Assembly: GCA_021325635.1 (NCBI GenBank)
Contig: JAJPGV010000034.1
Location: forward strand, 124,745 to 188,744
DNA length: 64,000 nucleotides
Direction: 5' to 3'
DNA from: Chloroflexota bacterium
GTDB taxonomy: Bacteria > Chloroflexota > JAJPGV01
Part shown: in pieces, positions 42,152 to 48,847 of the stretch
Layout: every line of letters starts with the position of its first letter
Position numbering within the stretch: position 1 is the stretch's first letter
The notes under the pieces: generated by a model
The model's database searches: none
The model's input: the letters and a program-made list of their open reading frames with translations, nothing else
What the model was told of the DNA's origin: nothing
Position numbers and translations under genes: made by a program

Positions 42152-43342
42152 ATGAGCCACGCTGGGCTGCTTGCCGTCGCCGCGGCGGGCGCCGCGCTGA
42201 TCCTGGCCGTGCTGTGGGACGGCTTCGAGACCATCGTGCTGCCCCGCCGGGTCACCCGTCGGTTGCGGTTGACCCGGCTGGTTTATCGCCTGCTGTGGCA
42301 GCCCTGGCGCTGGCTCGCCGGACGCATCGCTGAGGGGCAGCGGCGCGACAACGTGCTGGCCTACTTTGGCCCGCTGTCGTTCCTGCTGCTGCTCGGCTTC
42401 TGGATAACGGTCTTGATCGTGGGGTTCGCCGCCATCATGTGGGGTCTCTGGCCGCTGACCGCGCTGCAGGGGCCGCACAGCTTCGGACAGTACCTGTACT
42501 TCAGCGGTACCACACTCCTCACCCTGGGCTTGGGCGACGTGCTGCCTGCCCCTGGGCCGGCCCGGGTCTTAGCCGTGCTCGAAGCAGGCACCGGCTTCGG
42601 CTTCCTGGCGCTGATGATCAGCTACCTGCCCATGCTGTACCAGGCCTTCTCGCGGCGCGAGGTCAGCGTTTCGCTGCTGGACGCCCGCGCCGGCTCCCCA
42701 CCGACCGCGCTGGAGTTCCTGCGGCGCCATCTGCTGGCCGGCCACCCGGGCGTCATGGAGCAGGCGCTGCGCGAATGGGAACGCTGGTCGGCCGAGCTGC
42801 TGGAAAGCCACCTGTCGTATCCGATCCTGGCCTACTTCCGCTCACAGCACGAGCACCAATCCTGGCTCACCGCGCTCACGACGGTGCTCGACGCCAGCGC
42901 GCTCGTGGTGGCCGGGTCCGATGGTCCGCGCAAGGCCGCGGCGCAGTTCACATTTGCGATCGCTCGACACGCCGCCGTGGACCTGAGCCAGATCTTCCTG
43001 CTCGATCCGACGTGCGACGCCGGCAATCGCCTGCCGGCGTCGACGCTCGAACGCATGCAGTCCCGCATGGGCGAGCTCGACGTCCACATCTCCGAACACC
43101 TGGCCATCCGCAAGCTGTCCGAGATGCGCTCGATGTACGAGCCCTACGTGCAGACCATGGCGGACTTCTTCCTCATGCCTCTACCCGACTGGATGCCTGC
43201 TGCCGCCGTGGTCGACGATTGGCAAACCAGCCCGCAGGGCGTGGCCATCCTGCATGCCAGCTCGCGTTCGGTCCACCCTGCCGAGGACGGATCGACACCG
43301 GCAGTACACTCGACGAACCGGGTTCAAGCGAAGGAGCAGTGA
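42152..43342 (+). CDS. Potassium-channel-like membrane protein
   Basis: About 396 residues from ATG 42152 (the frame is open to 42122). Hydrophobic helices near residues 5-25, 75-105 and 150-175 flank a pore-like loop TTLLTLGLGD, which resembles the T-x-G-Y-G-D filter of two-helix ion channels with Tyr replaced by Leu. The last 220 residues are soluble and helical (PPTALEFLRRHLLAGHPG and on) and lack a recognisable RCK domain. So an ion-channel-like protein of altered selectivity is my best call. Its stop (TGATG) overlaps the start of the nitrilase homologue, implying coupled expression. Confidence 0.72.
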   Translation: MSHAGLLAVAAAGAALILAVLWDGFETIVLPRRVTRRLRLTRLVYRLLWQPWRWLAGRIAEGQRRDNVLAYFGPLSFLLLLGFWITVLIVGFAAIMWGLWPLTALQGPHSFGQYLYFSGTTLLTLGLGDVLPAPGPARVLAVLEAGTGFGFLALMISYLPMLYQAFSRREVSVSLLDARAGSPPTALEFLRRHLLAGHPGVMEQALREWERWSAELLESHLSYPILAYFRSQHEHQSWLTALTTVLDASALVVAGSDGPRKAAAQFTFAIARHAAVDLSQIFLLDPTCDAGNRLPASTLERMQSRMGELDVHISEHLAIRKLSEMRSMYEPYVQTMADFFLMPLPDWMPAAAVVDDWQTSPQGVAILHASSRSVHPAEDGSTPAVHSTNRVQAKEQ

Positions 43343-44391
43343 TGAAGAGCTACACCGCCGTCATCATCCAGACCAGCGTCAAAGAGGTCTACAGCCGGCA
43401 AGACGTCATGGAAAACTTCGCTCGGCCATGCCGCATCGTCGGCACGTCGGCAAGATTTCCCTACTTCGGAACGCGCATTCCCAACCGGCTGTTCGTGTTC
43501 GACTGCCACGCGCACAACCACCACTACAGCCAGGCGGAAATGTGCGCCAATGTAGCCATCGAGCTGCCTGGCCCCGAGGTCCAGGCCGTGCTCGATACCG
43601 CCCGGGAACACGGCGTGTACATCGCCACTTCAGCGCTGGAATTCGACCCCAAGTTCCCAACCACGTTCTTCACCTGCCTGTTCATCGTCGACCCGCAGGG
43701 CGAGATCATCTACAAGTACCGCAAGGTCCATACGCACGTCGCCACGGAGAAGACGCTCAGCCCGTACGACGCTATCGAGCGCTACCGGGAGGTCTACGGT
43801 CAGGGGAAGTCCCTGCTGGAAACGCTGTTCCCGGTGGCCGACACCCCGCTGGGCAAGATTGGGATGCTCATCGCTCACGACCGGAACTACCCCGAAGCTT
43901 CCCGCGCCATGGCGATGAACGGCGCGGAGATCCTCATCCTCGGTCCGCAGCCGGAGCCCAGCGTGGCCAACGGACGCTGGGAAGCGATCAATCGCGTGCG
44001 CGCTTTCGAGAACATGGCCTACGTGATCGCGCCCAACTACGGGGAGTTCATCTCCGACGAGCGGGCCCGCCAGCGCTGGGCCGGCCACTCGATGATCGTG
44101 GACTTCGAAGCCCACGTAGTGGCTTCCACGCCCTATGCCGGTGAAGCGACCTGTGCCGGGGTCATCGAGCTCGAAGGGCTGCGCGAGCGCAGGGCGGATC
44201 CCTTCGATTCGCCGCTGGCCGAGCTCCGAGCCGACGCCTACCGGGAGATCTACGCCAGGACCGTGTACCCCATGAACCGCTACGCCTCCGCGCCTCCGCC
44301 GGATGCGCCGCGCGATCGGCTGGCCTTCTTCGAAGACGTCTATCGCCAGCTGGTGGCTTGCGGCGCCTACGTGGAGCCGGAATCCCGCTAG
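43342..44391 (+). CDS. Nitrilase-superfamily protein lacking the catalytic cysteine
   Basis: 349 residues. AAGGAG six bases before ATG 43342 fixes the start, which overlaps the channel-like stop by one base. The fold is recognisable: FIVDPQGEIIYKYRKVHTH with the catalytic Lys at 128, then GKIGMLIAHDRNYPEASRAM, NGAEILILG, and NRVRAFENMAYVIAPN. The nucleophile position, Cys in ordinary C-x-D-x-R-F-P-E, is Ala178 (codon GCT). The first catalytic Glu is also not evident near residue 45. The residue pattern makes a normal amide or nitrile hydrolase unlikely; it may be a regulator or binding protein. Confidence 0.78.
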   Translation: MKSYTAVIIQTSVKEVYSRQDVMENFARPCRIVGTSARFPYFGTRIPNRLFVFDCHAHNHHYSQAEMCANVAIELPGPEVQAVLDTAREHGVYIATSALEFDPKFPTTFFTCLFIVDPQGEIIYKYRKVHTHVATEKTLSPYDAIERYREVYGQGKSLLETLFPVADTPLGKIGMLIAHDRNYPEASRAMAMNGAEILILGPQPEPSVANGRWEAINRVRAFENMAYVIAPNYGEFISDERARQRWAGHSMIVDFEAHVVASTPYAGEATCAGVIELEGLRERRADPFDSPLAELRADAYREIYARTVYPMNRYASAPPPDAPRDRLAFFEDVYRQLVACGAYVEPESR

Positions 44392-44452
44392 CGAGCCGGC
44401 AAGCGATCGTGCGGCGCCGGGCCTCGGGCCCAGCATACCCCAAGGCGGATGG

Positions 44453-45283
44453 TTACAGGCTCAAGAAGGTGATGAGCAGCCGGGCGAACTCCTCCGGGTG
44501 CTCGTAGGCCACGAAATGGCCGGTGTTGCCACCCCACACGTGCACGCGAACGTCGGGGATGCGCTCCAGGTCGTCCCAGATCTCTTCCACCGGGATCATC
44601 CCGTCCTTGTGTCCCCAGGTCACCAGCACGGGCGCCTTCAACCTTGGCAGCAGATCCTTCAGGTTCGGGTCGTTGGACCGGCCGGAGAACTCCTTGCGGC
44701 TTTCGAGATGGCCCGGCGTGAGCGCCTTCCGGAAGCGCGCATCGATGATCTCCGGCCCGCGCAGCTCCGCGCGCGGGGTGAAGTGCCGCATCATCAGCTC
44801 CATGTTCTCCCGCACCGGGTTGGCGGCGAACGTAGCCAGTGACTTGAGCCCTTCGGTCTGATCGCCGTGCGCCCCGGCCGAGAAGGACTGGATAACGACT
44901 TTGCCGACCCTATCGGGGAATTCGATGCCAAATCGCAGCGCGGCTCCGCTGAAGGCCGTCGAGCCGTAGAGGTGCGCGCGCTCGATCCCGAGCTTATCCA
45001 TGAAGTCACGCTGGAGGGTGGCGCAGAACAGGTCCATCGGCACGCCGTTGCGGCTCACCAGCTTCTGTGACTCGCCAAAGCCGGGCATGTCCATGAGGAT
45101 GGTTCGGAAATGCTCGGCTAGCCAGGGCAGCGCCCACTTGGTGTTGTCCCAGGCGTTCGCTCCCGGACCGCCGCCATGCGTGCATATCAGCGCCGGGCCG
45201 CTGCCGGCGTCGTTGTAGTGGATGGTGAGCCCGTTGACCTCTACCGTCCGGTCGGTGTCTTCTTTCGAATAGCTTTGTGGCAT
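44453..45283 (-). CDS. Alpha/beta hydrolase, meta-cleavage-product hydrolase-like, unusual nucleophile elbow
   Basis: 276 residues. ICTHGGGPGANAWDN is the hallmark oxyanion loop of BphD/HsaD/MhpC-type C-C hydrolases, with MDMPGFGES following. Asp lies in WGHKDGMIP (226) and His in NTGHFVAYE (255). The elbow, usually G-N-S-M-G-G, reads GSTAFSG (107-113), so Thr109 takes the place of Ser with Ser108 beside it. Either a changed mechanism or loss of hydrolysis is implied. It is divergent from the methyltransferase at 45405. Substrate unknown. Confidence 0.8.
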   Translation of the reverse strand: MPQSYSKEDTDRTVEVNGLTIHYNDAGSGPALICTHGGGPGANAWDNTKWALPWLAEHFRTILMDMPGFGESQKLVSRNGVPMDLFCATLQRDFMDKLGIERAHLYGSTAFSGAALRFGIEFPDRVGKVVIQSFSAGAHGDQTEGLKSLATFAANPVRENMELMMRHFTPRAELRGPEIIDARFRKALTPGHLESRKEFSGRSNDPNLKDLLPRLKAPVLVTWGHKDGMIPVEEIWDDLERIPDVRVHVWGGNTGHFVAYEHPEEFARLLITFLSL

Positions 45284-45404
45284 CTCTCGTCCCGTTGGCC
45301 TGAGTTCGGTCGCTGCGCCTGGTCAGCGCCGCAGCCCATCATGCCCTGAACCAGAGACGGTGACAAGGAGAGACTGCGCCGGCGCCTGCAAGTAGACTGT
45401 GGCG

Positions 45405-46274
45405 ATGGTCGATCCGCCTGGTCAAACCTCATCCGCCGATGACCTGGAACCGGCCCCCGAGACCGGCTCGGACGTCGACCGGCGCCTCCGCTCGGCGCAG
45501 CTGTTTGCCGACGTCCAGCTCCTGCGGGAGCAGGTGGCGCTGAGCTGGGCGCGCGAGGCCGAGGTGCTTTCGCGCCTGGGACTGACCGACGGCATGGACG
45601 TGCTCGACCTTGGCTGCGGGCCAGGGTTCGTGACCGAAGAGCTGCTGCGGGCGTTTCCGGCAAGCCGAGTCGTGGCCGTGGACCTCGACGCGGCGATGGC
45701 CTCGCATACCGCGGCCCGCCTCGGGCCCGACGCGCCCGATCGGCTGACCGTGCTCACCAGCTCGGCGATCAACCTCGATCTCGATGACGAATGCCTGGAT
45801 TTTGCGCTGGCGCGGCTGCTGTTCCAGCACCTGGCATCGCCGGAGCTGGCCGTGCGCGAGGTGCATCGTCTTCTCCGCCCGGGAGGCGCCTTTGCCATTA
45901 TCGATATCGACGACGCCGTCGGCGGCATCGTCGACCCACCGATCCCGAGCTTGGCCACGTTCAGCACCAAAGTGGCGCAGCTGCAGGCGAACCGGGGTGG
46001 GAACCGCTATGTGGGACGCCTGCTGTGGCGGCTGCTGCAGCAGGCCGGCTTCGAAAGCCTTGCCGTGACGCCGATCTTGCTGCACAGCGACGACCTCGGA
46101 ATCGATCCGTTCCTGGCGCAGCTGCACCCCAACCGCTACCGGCAGTTCATCGCCGCCGGCGGACTCACCTCACAAGAGTGGGACACGTTTCGAGAGGACT
46201 TCGAGCGCTTCGCCGCCGCGCCGAAGCGCTACATTGCCCACCTGCTGCTGGTGGTGAGCGGTCGCAAGGGCTAG
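45405..46274 (+). CDS. Class I SAM-dependent methyltransferase
   Basis: 289 residues. Motif I VLDLGCGPGFVTEELL, acidic VAVDLDAAM, motif III region DFALARLLFQHLASPE and the HRLLRPGGAFAIIDIDD strand are typical methyltransferase-11/25 features. The C-terminal third contains a helical cap (GRLLWRLLQQAGFE; FLAQLHPNRYRQF) as in small-molecule or lipid methyltransferases. Start ATG 45405; GTG 45399 is two codons upstream and equally possible. No strong ribosome site. Substrate unknown. Confidence 0.85.
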   Translation: MVDPPGQTSSADDLEPAPETGSDVDRRLRSAQLFADVQLLREQVALSWAREAEVLSRLGLTDGMDVLDLGCGPGFVTEELLRAFPASRVVAVDLDAAMASHTAARLGPDAPDRLTVLTSSAINLDLDDECLDFALARLLFQHLASPELAVREVHRLLRPGGAFAIIDIDDAVGGIVDPPIPSLATFSTKVAQLQANRGGNRYVGRLLWRLLQQAGFESLAVTPILLHSDDLGIDPFLAQLHPNRYRQFIAAGGLTSQEWDTFREDFERFAAAPKRYIAHLLLVVSGRKG

Positions 46275-46319
46275 CGCTTACCCAGCCGCTCGAGCGGGCC
46301 GCAGGCCCCGGCGTCGAAG

Positions 46320-46955
46320 TCAGAAGATGCGCAACGCATGCGCCTGATCGCGCTCAGCGCGACTGAAGGCGCGAAGCACTGCCAGGTCACCCGATCTCGT
46401 CCGGGCGACGTCCAGCAGGTGCCTCAGCACCGCGTCCGCAGCAAGCCGGGGCAGCTCAGGCGGCGCCAGGCCGACGCTGACAGCCAGATCGTCGGTGTGG
46501 ATCGCCAGCTCGACTATGCGGGTGAGCAGGTAGTCGTCCAAGCGCATGGTGCGGTCGCCGAAGACCTTCAGCTTGCGATCGGCGGGCGTGCTCTCCAGGA
46601 CCTGGACCAGGTGGTCGCGGGCAGTGTCGATCTGGGCCAGGAGCGCCTGGTGCCCGGCTTGGGCCATCTCCTCGGCGCGTTGGCGGATAGCGACGTGCTG
46701 GGCCGACATCAGGTCGGGCGAAAGCCGTGCGTGGGCGAAATACTCCCCGGCCGCTATCGGCTCTCCACCCGCCTCCGGCGCCGCCACGTAATCGAGAACA
46801 GTAGTCGTGGCCCGAACGAGATGTCCCGCCAGCCCGCGCACGCTGTACTCCGCCAGGGCGCTCGGCTCCTCCCAATGCGCCCCGGTCTCCGGCGCCGCCA
46901 GGACGGCGCGGCTCGTATCCAACGCCTCGAAAAATGCTGTCCGCGTGGTGTTCAT
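46320..46955 (-). CDS. Maleylpyruvate isomerase N-terminal / DinB-like metal-binding protein
   Basis: 211 residues of the DinB/MDMPI four-helix-bundle family. LAGHLVRATTTVLDYV carries the first metal His and VELAIHTDDLAVSVG the second, in the H-x-D-D pattern of mycothiol-dependent maleylpyruvate isomerase. AGGGGA six bases before ATG 46955 fixes the start. Whether this organism has mycothiol is not known from the window, so substrate and thiol are open. Many family members catalyse thiol-dependent transfers. Confidence 0.8.
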   Translation of the reverse strand: MNTTRTAFFEALDTSRAVLAAPETGAHWEEPSALAEYSVRGLAGHLVRATTTVLDYVAAPEAGGEPIAAGEYFAHARLSPDLMSAQHVAIRQRAEEMAQAGHQALLAQIDTARDHLVQVLESTPADRKLKVFGDRTMRLDDYLLTRIVELAIHTDDLAVSVGLAPPELPRLAADAVLRHLLDVARTRSGDLAVLRAFSRAERDQAHALRIF

Positions 46956-47243
46956 TCGTCCCCTGCTCCGTAAGCATTCCCGCACCCGGCTTCGTGCGGC
47001 GCGCAGCTCAACTCCCCGCCGATCAAGATAAGTCAATATGCTTGGCAAGTCAACGAGACAACGGATTTCGCCCTACGTCGAGGGACAACGGCAACGCCTG
47101 GAGGTTTGGGCCTGAAAGGAGGCGCTGAAACGATAACGAGCAGGAGTGGCACGACTGCCAGAGCAGTTCGGCAGTACAACACACATCACGCTACCGAAAG
47201 CGAAGCGGCCCGCGGCGCGGCCTACGCGCCCTATAGTTGAGGC

Positions 47244-47477
47244 GTGAACTCTGCTCAGCATCTGCGGCTGACGATCACCTACGACGAGCCCGACGAAGAT
47301 GGCTGGATCGTCGCGCGGGTGGTCGAGGTTCCCGGCGCTATCAGCCAGGGTCGCACCGACGAGGAAGCGCGGGCCAATGTCATTGACGCGCTGCGCTTAA
47401 TGCTGTCGCCAGACGACGACGACGACCGGGTAGTCGTCGGACGGAGCGAATCGCTCGACCTCATCTTGTCTGCTTGA
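47244..47477 (+). CDS. hicB: HicB-family antitoxin
   Basis: 77 residues from GTG 47244. LTITYDEPDEDGWIVARVVEVPGAISQGRTDEEARANVIDALRL is a HicB-type partial RNase H fold (the Y-x-x-E-DG-x-W-x-A pattern with P-G-x-x-x-G-x-T-xx-EA). No separate DNA-binding tail is present, so the protein is of the short type. Its stop overlaps the start of the HicA-like gene (TTGA), giving antitoxin-first order. Confidence 0.82.
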   Translation: MNSAQHLRLTITYDEPDEDGWIVARVVEVPGAISQGRTDEEARANVIDALRLMLSPDDDDDRVVVGRSESLDLILSA

Positions 47478-47668
47478 GACTCCGCGAACTCGAACGTCAC
47501 CTGACGGCGCATGGGGCCCGAAAAGTCGGGGAAGGGGCGAGACACACGAAGTGGCGTAGCTCGGATGGCGTACGAGCCACAGCCGTGCCCCGGCACAATG
47601 AAATTGGTCCAGGCTTGATCCGCGCGATATGCAGCCAGCTCGACATTCCCGTCCCGAGCGGCAAGTAA
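47474..47668 (+). CDS. hicA: HicA-family mRNA interferase toxin
   Basis: 64 residues from TTG 47474. LRELERHLTAHGARKVGEGARHTKWRSSDG has the HicA double-stranded-RNA-binding-like fold with the catalytic His (GARHTKW), and VPRHNEIGPGLIRAICSQLDI is the usual C-terminal part. HicA toxins cleave mRNA and are neutralised by HicB. The 4-bp overlap with hicB ensures coupled translation. The pair lies in a toxin-antitoxin patch left of tRNA-Gly. Confidence 0.82.
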   Translation: MRLRELERHLTAHGARKVGEGARHTKWRSSDGVRATAVPRHNEIGPGLIRAICSQLDIPVPSGK

Positions 47669-47733
47669 CGTTTCCGACGCTCGGCACAAACTGGAGAAAA
47701 CAGACAAGCGGGAGGCCCCGCCAGACTTTTGCC

Positions 47734-48150
47734 ATGGCCATCGCCTTCAAACACATCACGAGGCGGGCGGATGGCCGCACGCACATCGTCGGCCGCCGGC
47801 TCACTCCATACGACATCCTTTGCCAGTACGAGCTCGGCGACGAGCCGGAGACGCTCGCCAAGGAATACGACCTGTCGATGGCCCAGGTCTACGAGGCCCT
47901 GGCCTACGCGTTGGACCATCCCGACGAAATGCGTGAACGTCGAGAGTTGGACCACGCGGCCGCGCGCAACCTTGAACATGTGCCGAAGCAGATGCGCGGG
48001 ACTGCGAGGGAAGCCATCGCCCGAGACGAGCGGGCCTATGAAGAGGCGACGAAGAAAGCCTTTGCGCGGCGATGGTCTCTCTCATACCATCCAATCCGAC
48101 CCACGCTCGGGGGCCGAACGTCTTGGCTACACTGCTCGATAGAGTCATGA
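47734..48150 (+). CDS. DUF433-like antitoxin-type protein
   Basis: 138 residues from ATG 47734. The middle, YDILCQYELGDEPETLAKEYDLSMAQVYEALAYALDHPDEM, follows the DUF433 helix-turn-helix pattern (I-x-x-Y-x-L-s-x-x-x-V-x-x-AL-x-Y-x-x-D-H-x-x-E-M). The C-terminal end (after AFARRW) looks unlike any normal family end, which may be read-through after a frameshift. The final ATGA overlaps the start of the next DUF433 gene. DUF433 proteins usually pair with a PIN-like toxin, not seen intact here. The frame is open to 47629. Confidence 0.65.
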   Translation: MAIAFKHITRRADGRTHIVGRRLTPYDILCQYELGDEPETLAKEYDLSMAQVYEALAYALDHPDEMRERRELDHAAARNLEHVPKQMRGTAREAIARDERAYEEATKKAFARRWSLSYHPIRPTLGGRTSWLHCSIES

Positions 48151-48368
48151 ACGCTGACCCAAAGCAACTGGGCGAGTACGTCGTGGCCGATCCGCGCATC
48201 TGCCACGGGAAGCCGACGTTTCGCGGCACGCGGATTCTCGTTGCCACAGTCATCGAGCAGGTTGCGGACGGCTGGTCTGTCGAGCGCATCCTACAAGGTT
48301 GGCGCGGTCAGCTCACCGCCGAGGCCATCAAAGAAGCTGTGCTTCATCGAAACTGGTGCGCCAGATGA
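48147..48368 (+). CDS. DUF433-family antitoxin-type protein
   Basis: 73 residues. YVVADPRICHGKPTFRGTRILVATVIEQVADGWSVERIL matches the DUF433 consensus closely (DP-I-C-G-K-P-x-x-x-GTR-x-x-V-x-x-x-x-x-x-x-G-x-x). The usual next gene, a DUF5615 PIN-like nuclease, is missing; 48369-48650 holds no clean frame. The start ATG 48147 overlaps the previous stop. It is likely the remaining half of a toxin-antitoxin pair. Confidence 0.75.
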   Translation: MNADPKQLGEYVVADPRICHGKPTFRGTRILVATVIEQVADGWSVERILQGWRGQLTAEAIKEAVLHRNWCAR

Positions 48369-48650
48369 ACAGCGACACCCACTGGTACATCATGAGCACG
48401 AACGTCATCAGCACGCCAATCTGCGCCCAGTGCTCCGTGCCTGCGGAGGCCTCCGGCCCGTCCCAAGTAGTCCAGCAATGAGTCGAGCTGGCGGAAGTCT
48501 TCCGGGCATGGCTCCATCCGGAAGTCGCCCTCGGCAACGTAACGGGGCTTCTTGGCAGCCACGTGTGCGGCGCTGAGCAGGATGCCCATGTCAGCCACGG
48601 TCATGCCGACCGCGCTGCGACGGATGCAGGCAGAATGTCTGAGCGTGGGA
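48369..48650. other. Gap before tRNA-Gly, possible gene remnant
   Basis: 282 bp. On the minus strand one frame reads VADMGILLSAAHVAAKKPRYVAEGDF, and a second frame further on reads a hydrophobic segment (IGVLMTFVLMMYQWVSLFIW). Joined by a frameshift they would give a small one-helix membrane protein. The evidence is too weak to call a gene. Confidence 0.2.
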
Positions 48651-48722
48651 GCGGGTGACGCGGCTCGAACGCGCGACATTCTGCTTGGGAAGCAGACACT
48701 CTGCCAACTGAGTTACACCCGC
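48651..48722 (-). tRNA. tRNA-Gly (anticodon CCC)
   Basis: On the minus strand a 72-nt cloverleaf: acceptor 7 bp GCGGGTG/CACCCGC, D arm with TTGG, anticodon stem TCTGC/GCAGA with loop TTCCCAA and anticodon CCC at 48687-48689, and T arm with loop TTCGAGC. CCA is not encoded in full. It reads GGG codons. It marks the edge between the GC-rich chromosome and the less GC-rich island to the right. Confidence 0.93.
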
Positions 48723-48847
48723 AAGCAGGTACTCGGTTTCACGCTCAGAGCTCCACTCTCCAACCCTGGGAAAAGTTGGAAAGCAGATCCTCTGTTTCCG
48801 TACCTTCGGGGGAATTGTAATCGTCCAAAGCGGGAGACAGCAAATGC

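Noticed and set aside
42439-43341. Upstream extension of the nitrilase homologue by 301 codons
   Set aside because: This part is the channel-like gene read in a second frame. AAGGAG and homology place the start at 43342.
48651-48722. Island integrated into the tRNA-Gly 3' end
   Set aside because: The 3' end faces left, away from the island, and no repeat of the tRNA end was seen; insertion at this tRNA is kept only as a possibility.
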